DNA of 64,000 bases, from positions 62,001 through 126,000 of the forward strand of contig DASREM010000028.1 of assembly GCA_035652095.1 (NCBI GenBank), written 5' to 3'. The DNA is from DASREM01 sp035652095. Lineage in GTDB: Bacteria > Acidobacteriota > Terriglobia > Terriglobales > Acidobacteriaceae. A program made the position numbers and the translations under genes. The notes beneath the pieces were generated by a model. It was not told where the DNA came from. It ran no database searches and worked only from the letters and a program-made list of their open reading frames with translations. Shown one piece after another: positions 18,001-27,110 of this stretch; the first letter of the stretch is position 1; every line of letters begins with the position of its first letter.

Positions 18001-19527
18001 ATGGGCCGAAGTGTGTCGAAAACAAGATGGCTTCGCATGCTGGCAGTCGTTACAGCCCTGGTGGCGGTAGCAGTTGGTATTGGGATCCTGGCTCTCAACA
18101 AGTATTTCGCCCCGTTGTTGCGCAAACAGGCCATCGCCATGCTCAGCGACCGTTTTTCGAGCGAGGTGGAAATCGAGGATTTCCATGCGTCGCTTTTCCA
18201 GTTGCAAGTCTGGGGAGGAGGCGTGGTCTTCCGCCATCACGGGCGCAGAGATGTACCTCCGCTGTTCACCATCGGCAAGTTTTTTGGGGACGTAGATTTG
18301 CTGGACGTATTCGGATTGAAGTGGCGCATCCGAAAGGTGAAGCTGGACGGGCTCATTATTCACGTTCCGCCGCGAGACAAGCGGCAATTCGGCAATACGA
18401 AGATACGCGGACACGAAATTCCAGCGGCTGTGGATGAGCTGATCTGCGATAACGCGCAACTGGTGTTGATCCCGAGCAATCCCGGGAAAGAGCCCCATGT
18501 TTTCGAGATTCATCACCTGATCATGAACGAGGTTGGGCTGGGTCGAGCCGCCAGGTTCCAAACAACGCTCACCAACCCGACGCCGCCGGGCGAAATTCAT
18601 GCCGTCGGACAATTCGGTCCGTGGCAGAAGGACCAGCCGAGCACTACCCCGGTGAAGGCGAGCTACTCGTTTGCGAATGCGGACCTGGGAGTGTTCAAGG
18701 GCATCTCGGGAATTCTTTCCTCAAGCGGCGAGTTCGGCGGCCCGCTGGATGAACTGGATGTGAAGGGGCAGACCACCACTCCCGATTTCGAAGTCATGAT
18801 TGGTGGCCACAAAATGGCGCTAACGACGGACTTTCACGCGACCGTGGACGGATCGAATGGCGACACGCTGCTGCACCCGGTGGTTGCGAAGTTCCTCAAC
18901 TCCACCTTGACTGCGAATGGCGGCATTGTGAAGTCGCCGAAGGGAAAGGGAAAGGTCATACAACTGGAGGTCGAGGCGGTGGCGGCGCGCCTGGAGGACA
19001 TCCTGGCACTGGCGGTGAAGGCGGCCAAGCCGCCAATGACTGGGGTGATCAACTTGAAGACGAAATTCGTGCTGCTGCCGGGGAAAGGCGATATCAGCGA
19101 GCGGCTCGCGCTGGATGGGCGGTTTGCCATCGATCGCGGACGTTTCACCGAAACGAAGGTGGATGCGAAGATCCGCAACCTGAGCCGGCGTGCTCAAGGC
19201 AAACTGGATGAAGAAGGCGCCGGGAGCGACGTGACGAAGCTCAGCGGTGTTTTCACCCTGGACGACGGCATCGTGCGCTTCCGCGAATTGACCTTCGAGG
19301 TGGAGGGGGCAAAAGTCGAATTGCATGGAACGTTCGTCCTGACCAGCGAGACTTTTAATATGCATGGGAAAGCGCACCTGCAAGCCAAGTTATCGCAGAT
19401 GACCACGGGAGTGAAATCGCTGGTGCTGAAAGCGGTGGACCCTTTTTTCCGCAAAGACGGTGAAACCCAACTCCCGATCAAGGTGACAGGCACGCGCGAA
19501 CACCCATCTTTTGGTTTGGATCTGTAG
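18001..19527 (+). CDS. AsmA-like envelope protein
   Basis: 508 aa. N-terminal membrane helix (about 12-32, LAVVTALVAVAVGIGILAL), then a long periplasmic region with beta-strand repeats: VEIEDFHASLFQL near the start and GVFTLDDGIVRFRELTF, VEGAKVELHGTF near the end, as in AsmA/DUF748 C-terminal domains. AsmA-like proteins span or line the periplasm and are tied to lipid transport and outer-membrane homeostasis. GAGAG lies 7 nt before the ATG. It ends 2 nt before the convergent SBP gene. The exact subfamily is not settled. Confidence 0.75.
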   Translation: MGRSVSKTRWLRMLAVVTALVAVAVGIGILALNKYFAPLLRKQAIAMLSDRFSSEVEIEDFHASLFQLQVWGGGVVFRHHGRRDVPPLFTIGKFFGDVDLLDVFGLKWRIRKVKLDGLIIHVPPRDKRQFGNTKIRGHEIPAAVDELICDNAQLVLIPSNPGKEPHVFEIHHLIMNEVGLGRAARFQTTLTNPTPPGEIHAVGQFGPWQKDQPSTTPVKASYSFANADLGVFKGISGILSSSGEFGGPLDELDVKGQTTTPDFEVMIGGHKMALTTDFHATVDGSNGDTLLHPVVAKFLNSTLTANGGIVKSPKGKGKVIQLEVEAVAARLEDILALAVKAAKPPMTGVINLKTKFVLLPGKGDISERLALDGRFAIDRGRFTETKVDAKIRNLSRRAQGKLDEEGAGSDVTKLSGVFTLDDGIVRFRELTFEVEGAKVELHGTFVLTSETFNMHGKAHLQAKLSQMTTGVKSLVLKAVDPFFRKDGETQLPIKVTGTREHPSFGLDL

Positions 19528-19529
19528 AC

Positions 19530-21065
19530 CTAATTCCGCAACTCGGCTGTCCGCAGAAAATCGTAATTGCCTGACGGATTCAGGGAGATGTTTCCGACCC
19601 GGCGGGTGTGGACCACGACATTATCGAAGTACCAGAGATTGATGTAGGGAAGGTCTTCGGCCAGGATCTGCTGGATTCTCGCGTACAACGCCTTGCGCGC
19701 GTTCTGGTCGAGTTGGGTGCGAGCCTCCTGGATCAGGCGATCGACTTCCGGGTTGGAATAGTAACCACGATTGGCTCCGTGAGGAGGAAACTTATCGGAG
19801 TCGAAGACGTACTCAAAAATGTCCGGATCTTCGTTACCGCCGATCCAGCGCAGGGAATAGAACTGAAAGGCGCCATGAGTCACATCGGAAAAGAAAGAGG
19901 CGAATTCAAAGGTGCGGATATCGAGGATGACGCCGACATCCCGTAATTGCTGCTGTAACACCGCGGAGAGCAAGCGCGTGCTTTCCTCGGTGGAGGTCTT
20001 CATGGTGATATGAAACCTGGCTCCGTTCACCAGCGGATATCCGGCTTGATCGAGTAACTGGCGGGCACGTTCCGGGTCGTGCTCGTAGTGAGTCACGTTC
20101 CCGTTGTAGGCCCAGCTCTCGGGAGGAAGAACACTGTCGGCGGGACGGGCAAAGCCGCGACCGAGGTACTCGAGAATGGGGCGGCGATCGATGGCGTAGG
20201 CCAAAGCGCGGCGGACACGGGGGTCTTTGAGTATCGGGTCGCGGGTATTAAACGCCATGTAACTCAGCACCGTGCCGGGAGCGCGCTGCACTACGAGATC
20301 GGTTTTCTTTTCCAGGGCAAGGACGGTATCGAAGGTGAGCGCGTTACTGGCCACGTCAGCGCTGCCTTTGCGAAGCTCCAGCGCGCGAGTGGTGGAATCG
20401 GGAACCACTGCAAACCTGACGTTCTTTACTCTTGCTTTATCGCCCCAATAGTCATCGTTGCGAGTGATGGTGACCTGCTTATCCTGCTCGGCGCTGACAA
20501 AACGAAACGGTCCCGAGCCGATGGGGTTGCGGCTGATTTCGTCGAGGCTGCCGTAGGGAACAATGCCCATGGCGCCATCAGAGAGATTCCATAGTAGGGT
20601 GACGAAGGGTTGCTTGAGGCGAAAGATTACGGTGTAGTCGTCGGGGGCGTCCACGCGTTCGACGAAGCGGTAGGCAGCGGCACGGGTGCTGCGAATCTTG
20701 CCTTCAAGAAGAGAGTCGAAGGTCCACTTTACGTCGCGCGAGGTAAGGGGGCGGCCATCGTGAAACTTCACTCCATGATGAAGGTGAAAGATGTAAGTCA
20801 GCGGATCGGGAATTTCCCAGCTCTCAGCGAGGGCCGGTATGACGTTGAGGTGCTGGTCGCGATCGAGCAAGTCATCGAAGATCAAGGAATCGATTCGTTC
20901 CGATTGCGCGTCGATCCCAACCCGCGGATCCAGATTGGTAGGACTGCTTTCGATAATCATGACCAGGGTGTCGCGGTCGGGCTTGCCGCCGCAGGCACAC
21001 AGAAGAAGCGAAAGTCCGCCAACCATTGCCAGGGCGAGTTGCCTCACAGGCGGTTTCCTAGACAT
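19530..21065 (-). CDS. Family 5 ABC substrate-binding lipoprotein (peptide/opine type)
   Basis: 511 aa from ATG 21065, which overlaps anmK by 8 nt; the open frame begins earlier but this start gives a signal peptide with lipobox (GGLSLLLCAC, Cys about 24). SBP family 5 features: NLDPRVGIDAQS, FHDGRPLTSRDVKWTFDSLL, IGSGPFRF, AYAIDRRPI, LLDQAGYP. It should bind oligopeptides or similar ligands outside the inner membrane. No permease or ATPase genes are nearby, so the transporter is orphan here. Its place behind nagZ and anmK makes murein peptides a reasonable ligand guess. Confidence 0.9.
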   Translation of the reverse strand: MSRKPPVRQLALAMVGGLSLLLCACGGKPDRDTLVMIIESSPTNLDPRVGIDAQSERIDSLIFDDLLDRDQHLNVIPALAESWEIPDPLTYIFHLHHGVKFHDGRPLTSRDVKWTFDSLLEGKIRSTRAAAYRFVERVDAPDDYTVIFRLKQPFVTLLWNLSDGAMGIVPYGSLDEISRNPIGSGPFRFVSAEQDKQVTITRNDDYWGDKARVKNVRFAVVPDSTTRALELRKGSADVASNALTFDTVLALEKKTDLVVQRAPGTVLSYMAFNTRDPILKDPRVRRALAYAIDRRPILEYLGRGFARPADSVLPPESWAYNGNVTHYEHDPERARQLLDQAGYPLVNGARFHITMKTSTEESTRLLSAVLQQQLRDVGVILDIRTFEFASFFSDVTHGAFQFYSLRWIGGNEDPDIFEYVFDSDKFPPHGANRGYYSNPEVDRLIQEARTQLDQNARKALYARIQQILAEDLPYINLWYFDNVVVHTRRVGNISLNPSGNYDFLRTAELRN

Positions 21066-22203
21066 AGGAAACCTTGCCCAGAATGACGGCCCGCTTGGCC
21101 CCTGTGGCCGAGGGAATATTGGAAGGCAAACGGTTCCAAGTCTGGTAGGCAAGGAGGGCGAAGGCGACGGCCTCCTTGGCTTCGGAGGGAATACCGAACT
21201 CGTCGGAGGTGCGGAGGCGCAAGCCGAGAGGGGCGAGTTCCGCGGCCAGCATTTGAAGCAGAGTTGGATTGCGGGCGCCGCCGCCGGAAACCACGAATTC
21301 GCCGTAGTCCTTGCGGCGCTGAATCACGAAGCGTTGTAAGGAGCTGGCAATGGAGCGAACGGTCAGGGCAGTGGCGGTGGCGACAATGTCCGCGGGCTTG
21401 GCGTCGGAACAGCGGCGTAGGAATTCAGAGAAGAAATTCGCCCCAAACTCCTCGCGTCCCGCCGTTTTCGGGGGAGGCTGAAGGAAGAATGGCTCGCGCA
21501 GGATGCTGGCCAGCACGTGTTCGAGAACCGTTCCGGACGCAGCGATGCGCCCGTCTTTATCGAAGGGCTTGCGGAAGAGCCGTTCGGTGACGGCGTCAAT
21601 CACCATGTTTCCCGGACCGGTATCGAAGGCACGCACCCGGGTGGCCGGAGCATTGGCGGGAATGGCGGTGAGGTTCCCGATGCCACCGATGTTCTGGACG
21701 ATGCGGCCGATACGCTTGTCGCGGTACAGCAGGTAGTCGAGGAAGGGAACGAGCGGAGCGCCTTTACCCTGCGCGGCCATGTCGGCGGGACGGAAGTCGG
21801 AGACGACGGGCACTCCCAGGCGTTGAGCCACGAGCGATCCATCTCCGATCTGCCAGGTGACAGCGATCGAGTGGCCGAGAAAATCGGCTGAGGTTCCCTG
21901 GTGATAAAGCGTTTGGCCGTGACAGCCTACGAGATCAAGGGTTTTGCGAAAGCGGCGCCGGGTTTTGTCCACAGCGTCGGCATAGAGTTCAGCCAGAAGA
22001 AAATTAAGCCGCGCCAGTTGGGCGACCGAGGTGCTGGCGGCGTTCATAGATGCGAGCACGATACGGCGAACATCCGCCGGGTATGGGTATTCCGCGTGGC
22101 CAAGAAGCTGGAGTTTCGGGTGGCGAGGCTGGCCGGAAATCCGAACCAGCGCCACATTGATGCCATCGGCGGATGTGCCGCTCATCACGCCGGCCACGAT
22201 CAT
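21058..22203 (-). CDS. anmK: Anhydro-N-acetylmuramic acid kinase
   Basis: 381 aa. Family signatures: MSGTSADGINVAL at the N-terminus, GCHGQTLYH, VSDFRPADMAAQGKGAPL, QNIGGIGNLT, DTGPGNMVID and VSGGGARNP. It opens the 1,6-anhydro ring of anhMurNAc and phosphorylates it to MurNAc-6-P with ATP, in cytoplasmic murein recycling. The ATG overlaps the nagZ stop by 4 nt (ATGA), so the two are translated together. Length is normal. Confidence 0.97.
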   Translation of the reverse strand: MIVAGVMSGTSADGINVALVRISGQPRHPKLQLLGHAEYPYPADVRRIVLASMNAASTSVAQLARLNFLLAELYADAVDKTRRRFRKTLDLVGCHGQTLYHQGTSADFLGHSIAVTWQIGDGSLVAQRLGVPVVSDFRPADMAAQGKGAPLVPFLDYLLYRDKRIGRIVQNIGGIGNLTAIPANAPATRVRAFDTGPGNMVIDAVTERLFRKPFDKDGRIAASGTVLEHVLASILREPFFLQPPPKTAGREEFGANFFSEFLRRCSDAKPADIVATATALTVRSIASSLQRFVIQRRKDYGEFVVSGGGARNPTLLQMLAAELAPLGLRLRTSDEFGIPSEAKEAVAFALLAYQTWNRLPSNIPSATGAKRAVILGKVSYV

Positions 22204-23315
22204 GCCGGTTCCTGCCGCAACATGGATTGCAGGCGGACCTGTTCGCTGAATTCCCAGAGCTGGCGCGAAAGACGGTCGATCTTGTTGCGCGCGGGGGGAG
22301 GGAGTCGCCGCTTCAGGAAGGTGGACTTCTTCTTAAAGGCCAAGATTCTGGCCGAAGACTCGACGACGCGGGCGGCAAATTTGCGATCTTTTTCAGCTTC
22401 CCTGATCAGTTCTTCGTAGGCCGACTGGATGTAATCAGCGCGATGGCAGATCAGGCAGAGATCACCGCCGGCGCGAATGTGTTCGACGGCGGCGCGTTCA
22501 ATGGGTGCGGCGGCGAGCACGCCTCCCATTTCGAGGTCGTCAGAGATGATCAACCCGCGGTAGTGAATTTCCTTGCGCAGGACGTCGGTGATCCATTTGC
22601 GCGAGAGCGAGGCTGGCGTGCGGTCGCGGGTGACAGAGGGATAATTCGCGTGTCCAACCAGCACCATGGGGAGTTCGCGGCGCATGGTGCGGTAGGGGTA
22701 AAGATCTTCCGCCCACAGCCTCTTGAAAGTTTTCTGGACAGAGGGGAGTTCGTGGTGGGTATCGAGATTGGCTTCGCCGAGTCCGGGAAAATGCTTGGCT
22801 GCGCCCAGCACTCCCGAGGAAGCAAGGCCGGCGAGGAATGCGCGAGCGTAGGCGACAGCCTGCTTCGGGTCAGCTGAGACCGAGCGAGAGCCCATCACGG
22901 TGCGGGAGCTTTCAAAAGCAAGATCCACCACGGGCGCAAGATCGGTATTGAAGCCGACGGCGCGGCATGATTCGCCAATGAGCTTGCCATGCTTGCGAAA
23001 GAGCTTTCGGTCGCCGGCAGAAAAGACGTCGGCGGCGGAAGGCGCGGGAGCGATCACGTTCTTGAGGCGGTCTACGCGCCCACCTTCCATGTCAACACAG
23101 TGAAACATGGGAGTCGCAACGCAGCTTTGGCACTCCTTGAGCAGAGTGTGAGTTTGAATCGCGGTCGCGATGTTGCGCGCAAACAAGATGGCGCCGGCAG
23201 GCTGCAAGCGGGAAAGCAGGTCGCGGAGCTCCGAGGTCATCTCGGTACCGTCGAAGCCGACGATCAGAAGTTGTCCGACCTGGGCAGCAAGATCTTGCGT
23301 GGATTTCTTCAGCAT
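22200..23315 (-). CDS. nagZ: Beta-N-acetylhexosaminidase (GH3)
   Basis: 371 aa. GH3 features: LLIVGFDGTEM, CVDMEGGRVDRLK (catalytic-pocket motif), KHFPGLGEANLDTHHELP (the usual D-S-H is D-T-H here) and ISDDLEMGG with the nucleophile aspartate. It removes GlcNAc from GlcNAc-anhMurNAc and muropeptides. It lies 13 nt after mutS and overlaps anmK by 4 nt, forming a recycling pair. The short helical C-terminal tail is normal for bacterial NagZ. Confidence 0.95.
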   Translation of the reverse strand: MLKKSTQDLAAQVGQLLIVGFDGTEMTSELRDLLSRLQPAGAILFARNIATAIQTHTLLKECQSCVATPMFHCVDMEGGRVDRLKNVIAPAPSAADVFSAGDRKLFRKHGKLIGESCRAVGFNTDLAPVVDLAFESSRTVMGSRSVSADPKQAVAYARAFLAGLASSGVLGAAKHFPGLGEANLDTHHELPSVQKTFKRLWAEDLYPYRTMRRELPMVLVGHANYPSVTRDRTPASLSRKWITDVLRKEIHYRGLIISDDLEMGGVLAAAPIERAAVEHIRAGGDLCLICHRADYIQSAYEELIREAEKDRKFAARVVESSARILAFKKKSTFLKRRLPPPARNKIDRLSRQLWEFSEQVRLQSMLRQEPA

Positions 23316-23328
23316 GCTGGGGTGAAAG

Positions 23329-25959
23329 TCAGTTTACCTGTTTCTTCAGCTCCGCGAGAAGGTTCAGGGCCTCGAGCGGGGTGAGGCGGTCCAGGTCGAG
23401 TTCACGAAGGCGCTCCAGCACAGGCTGCGATAGGGGAGTGAAGATGGTGAGTTGCGCCGGAGGGCGCGGCCTGGACTCGTCGCTGGCAAGCTGGTCGGTC
23501 AGGCGCTGTTCAGCAGCTTCATGCTCGGCGAGAACTTCGCGGGCGCGGTCTACAACCTCGCTGGGCAGGCCTGCGAGTTTGGCCACTTCGATGCCATAAC
23601 TGCGATCGGCTGCGCCGGACTCGACTTTACGCAAGAATACGATGCCTCCGCCGGTTTCTTTCACCGAGACGTGATAGTTCTTGACACCGGAGAGACGGTC
23701 GGCGAGTTCGGTGAGCTCAAAGTAGTGGGTCGCAAACAGAGTTTTGGCGCGGGTACGGGCATGAATGTATTCGACCGCGGCCCAGGCAATGGCAAGCCCG
23801 TCGTAGGTGGAAGTGCCGCGGCCGACTTCGTCGAGCAGGATCAGAGAGCTTGGCGTGGCAGTGTGAAGGATGGCGGCCGTTTCCGTCATTTCCACCATAA
23901 AGGTGGAGCGGCCGCGCGCGACGTTATCGCTGGCGCCGATGCGAGTGAAAACCCGATCCACAATGCCGAGCCGAGCGGAGCGGGCGGGCACGAACGATCC
24001 CATCTGCGCGAGGATAACGGTAAGCGCGGCCTGGCGGAGGTAGGTGGATTTCCCACCCATATTTGGGCCGGTGATGATAAGCACGGTGTGCGTCGTGCTG
24101 TTGAGGAACAGGTCGTTGGGAACGAAGCGGTCGCCTCCGGCGGCGTCGAACTGCTCGATGATGGGATGACGGCCTTCCACAATTTCAAAGTCGCCCGAAT
24201 CGTCAAAGCTGGGCCGGCAATAATTTCTGAGGGCCGCATTATGGGCGAGGCAGGCCAGGGTGTCGATCTCAGCCAGGGCGAGAGCAGTCTGGCGAATACG
24301 CCTGGCTTCGCCTGCGATTGCGGAACGCAACTCGGCAAACAGGCGTCGTTCGATCTCTACGATCTTTTCCTGGGCGTCGAGAATCTTGGATTCGTATTCC
24401 TTCAGCTCCGGGGTCGTGAAGCGCTCGGCGGCGACCAGGGTCTGCTTGCGCTCGTAATCGGCAGGAACCAGGTGCAGGTTCGGCTTGGAGACTTCGAGGT
24501 AGTAGCCGAAAACGGAGTTGAACTTGATCTTGAGCGAGGAAATTTCAGTGCGCTGCCGCTCGCGCTGCTCGATGCGCGCCAGGTGCTGCTTGCTGTTGCG
24601 GCTCAAGTCGCGCAACTCGTCGAGCTCGGGGTTGACCCCGTCCTGGATCACGCCGCCATCGTTGAGCGAAATGGGAGGCTCGGGAACGACGGTGCGGTCG
24701 ATACGGCTGCGCAGGTCGGACATCTCGTCAACATTGCCGTGCAAGGTTTTCGTCCGCTGCGTATCGAATTGTGCCAGGGCAGCACGCGCCGCAGGGATTT
24801 TGGAAAGGGAAGAGGCGAGGGCGAGGATATCTCGCGGGTTCGCTGTTTCGAGCGTGACGCGGCTCAACAGGCGTTCAAGATCAAGGATGCCTTCGAGAGC
24901 GCGGCGGAGTTCTTCGCGAGCGACAGTCTTTTGCAGCAATGCGGCAACGGCATCGAGCCGGGCATTGATCTCCGCCAAATCGATCGAAGGCCGGAGCATC
25001 CAGGAACGCAGCAGGCGCTTGCCCATCGGAGTGACCGTCGAATCCATACAGCGGAACAGCGTCACGGCGGAATCGGCGCCGGCGAACAAGGGCTCGATCA
25101 GTTCGAGGTTGCGGACCGAAACCGCATCAAGCACCAGGCAATTCTGCCGCTCATAGAAGCCGATGCGGTCCACGTGATCCAGGGTCCCGCGCTGGGTGGA
25201 GCGTACGTAGTACAGGATGGCCCCTGCAGCCGAACTGGCGGCCGGTTTGCCCGAGAGACCAAAACCCTCCAGGGATAGCACTCCGAAGTGATTTTCGAGG
25301 AGCGGGATAGCGTGATCGGGGGCAAAGATCCAGTCCTCGAGAGGAGTCTCGGCGAAGCCGTCGGGACCCAGCGTAGCCGGCTTCTGTGAATTCAGTTTTG
25401 TCCGCTCGAATAGCGGGGCGGACGAGGCGTAAAGCAACTCCTTGGGCCGCAGTTGCTGAATTTCATCCTGAATGCGGCGGGTGGCATTCTCGCCGTGGAA
25501 TTCAGTGGCGCGGAATTCACCGGTGGACAGATCGAGGGCAGCAAATCCCACGTGATCGCCGATGTGGGCTATGGCAGCCAGGAAGTTGTTTTCTTCCGAG
25601 CTCAGGCTGGAATCGGCGGCAGTGCCTGGCGTAACGACGCGAGTCACTTCGCGGCGGACCAACTTCTTTGCGAGTTGTGGGTTTTCCATCTGCTCGCAGA
25701 TAGCAACCTTGAAACCCTTGCGGATGAGTTTGGAAATGTAACCTTCCGCCGCGTGATAAGGAACGCCACACATGGGAACGGCAATGCCTTTTTCCTTGTT
25801 GCGAGAGGTGAGGGTAATCTGCAGCTCACGGGCAGCGAGGACGGCATCGTCGAAGAAGAGCTCGTAGAAGTCGCCTAAACGAAAGAACAGCAACGCGGTG
25901 GGATGTTCTTTCTTAATGGCGGCATATTGCCGCATCAAGGGCGTGGACGGCTCGTTCAT
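23329..25959 (-). CDS. mutS: DNA mismatch repair protein MutS
   Basis: 876 aa from ATG 25959; the frame stays open upstream but MNEPSTPLMRQYAAIKKEHP is the usual MutS start. Mismatch-recognition domain with FFRLGDFYELFFDD (Phe and Glu that contact the mismatch), connector, core and clamp, then the ATPase: Walker A GPNMGGKST, LLDEVGRGTST Walker B, and a C-terminal HhH tail with ELDLDRLTPLEALNLL (MutL-dependent dimer motif). Full length. First gene of a mutS-nagZ-anmK-SBP unit, an unusual pairing of repair and murein recycling. Confidence 0.97.
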   Translation of the reverse strand: MNEPSTPLMRQYAAIKKEHPTALLFFRLGDFYELFFDDAVLAARELQITLTSRNKEKGIAVPMCGVPYHAAEGYISKLIRKGFKVAICEQMENPQLAKKLVRREVTRVVTPGTAADSSLSSEENNFLAAIAHIGDHVGFAALDLSTGEFRATEFHGENATRRIQDEIQQLRPKELLYASSAPLFERTKLNSQKPATLGPDGFAETPLEDWIFAPDHAIPLLENHFGVLSLEGFGLSGKPAASSAAGAILYYVRSTQRGTLDHVDRIGFYERQNCLVLDAVSVRNLELIEPLFAGADSAVTLFRCMDSTVTPMGKRLLRSWMLRPSIDLAEINARLDAVAALLQKTVAREELRRALEGILDLERLLSRVTLETANPRDILALASSLSKIPAARAALAQFDTQRTKTLHGNVDEMSDLRSRIDRTVVPEPPISLNDGGVIQDGVNPELDELRDLSRNSKQHLARIEQRERQRTEISSLKIKFNSVFGYYLEVSKPNLHLVPADYERKQTLVAAERFTTPELKEYESKILDAQEKIVEIERRLFAELRSAIAGEARRIRQTALALAEIDTLACLAHNAALRNYCRPSFDDSGDFEIVEGRHPIIEQFDAAGGDRFVPNDLFLNSTTHTVLIITGPNMGGKSTYLRQAALTVILAQMGSFVPARSARLGIVDRVFTRIGASDNVARGRSTFMVEMTETAAILHTATPSSLILLDEVGRGTSTYDGLAIAWAAVEYIHARTRAKTLFATHYFELTELADRLSGVKNYHVSVKETGGGIVFLRKVESGAADRSYGIEVAKLAGLPSEVVDRAREVLAEHEAAEQRLTDQLASDESRPRPPAQLTIFTPLSQPVLERLRELDLDRLTPLEALNLLAELKKQVN

Positions 25960-25980
25960 TTCGGGAAACTTCGTGGGCGG

Positions 25981-25986
25981 ATTATA
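25981..25986 (-). promoter_or_regulatory. -10 box for mutS (TATAAT)
   Basis: Perfect TATAAT 21 nt before the mutS start, in the 100-base divergent region shared with the GalT-like gene. No good -35 at 17 nt. Confidence 0.4.
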
Positions 25987-26059
25987 ACAAAGCGCAACCA
26001 GAGGGCCGGCGGCAGAAATCCTAGTTGACGCGGAGTCGGTGCAGTGTTTTCCTACCTGC

Positions 26060-27052
26060 ATGGAACTCCGGAAAGATCCGATCACACGATCGTGGGTCAT
26101 CACCGGTGACGACGTGCCGGACGGCGTACGAGCAGAAGGGCGATGCCTGTTTTGTCCGGATACGTCGGGAGGGCCGCAGGTGGTTTCCAGCATGCCGGGC
26201 AGCGAGGGAGCACCCTGGGGAGCGCGAGCGCTGGTGCATCCGGCGCCGCTTTACCGTATCGAGGGAGAGCCGGGGCGTCGCGCCGATGGGCTTTACGACC
26301 GTATGCATTCGGTTGGAGCGCACGAGGTGCTGCTGGAGAATCCACGTCATGAGCGACAGCTGTGGAATGCTTCAGACGCCGAAATCGGGCAATTTCTGTC
26401 GCTGGCTGCGCAACGCATCTACGATTTGAAGCGCGATTCGCGGTTGAAGTACGTCAGCATCTTCAAGAATCATGGTCCCAATGCGGGACAGGAATTCGAA
26501 CACCCTAACTCACAGTTGACCGCGACTATTTTCGTTCCGCGTCGGGTGCTCTACGAACTTCGTGCGGGACGGGATTACTACACGCAGAAAGAACGTTGCG
26601 TGTTCTGTGACATCATTTCTCAAGAGGAAGCCCAGGGACATCGGGTCCTGGAATCGCGCGGTGAGGTAATCGCGCTGTGTCCGTATGCGCCACGCGTACC
26701 GTATGAAACCTGGATCCTGCCGCGGACGCATGAAGCGGCCTTTGAGCGGTTTGTCATGGGACGAGCGGCATGGGTGCGGGACCTGGCCGCGCTATTGCGT
26801 CGCACGCTGCAGAGGATCCGCACCATCACCGAGGAGTTCCACCTGGTGCTGCACACCTCGCCCAACACCCTTCATCGCTCAAAAAGCCTGGGGTACTGGA
26901 AGACGATCGACGAGGACTACCATTGGCATATCGAGATCCTGCCGATCGTGGCGGCAAGGGCAAAGTCGTACACCTTCAAGGAGGTGTACTATTCGCCGGT
27001 CGCATCAGAGACCGCGGTCAAACGGCTGCGGGAAGCGAGAATCGAGCCCTAG
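26060..27052 (+). CDS. GalT-like nucleotidylyltransferase with altered active-site motif
   Basis: 330 aa from ATG 26060. Two HIT-like halves: CLFCPD and ERCVFCDI are CxxC metal sites, NHGPNAGQEFEHPNSQLTA is the segment that in GalT carries HPH-(G/S)-Q, and YHWHIEI ends the second half. In classic galactose-1-phosphate uridylyltransferase the second His of HPH is the nucleophile; here it is Asn (HPNSQ). So the family is clear but the usual reaction is not assured; it may be a DUF4921-type relative or use another residue. TTGACG at 26025-26030 is a possible -35. The gene is divergent from mutS and not next to other Leloir genes. Confidence 0.8.
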   Translation: MELRKDPITRSWVITGDDVPDGVRAEGRCLFCPDTSGGPQVVSSMPGSEGAPWGARALVHPAPLYRIEGEPGRRADGLYDRMHSVGAHEVLLENPRHERQLWNASDAEIGQFLSLAAQRIYDLKRDSRLKYVSIFKNHGPNAGQEFEHPNSQLTATIFVPRRVLYELRAGRDYYTQKERCVFCDIISQEEAQGHRVLESRGEVIALCPYAPRVPYETWILPRTHEAAFERFVMGRAAWVRDLAALLRRTLQRIRTITEEFHLVLHTSPNTLHRSKSLGYWKTIDEDYHWHIEILPIVAARAKSYTFKEVYYSPVASETAVKRLREARIEP

Positions 27053-27081
27053 ATTTCTTCCGGGCAGGGTTCCAGCCCGCC

Positions 27082-27087
27082 TATAAT
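27082..27087 (+). promoter_or_regulatory. -10 box (TATAAT) for the beta-lactamase-like gene
   Basis: Perfect TATAAT about 24 nt before the TTG start, giving a short leader that contains AGGAGG. The -35 region is not evident. Confidence 0.5.
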
Positions 27088-27110
27088 GCTCGTTTTTCCA
27101 GGAGGAAGCT

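Noticed and set aside
23452..25278. 608-codon open frame antisense to mutS
   Set aside because: mutS on the other strand has every family motif in order; the antisense frame has low-complexity, non-protein-like sequence and is a product of GC-rich codon bias.
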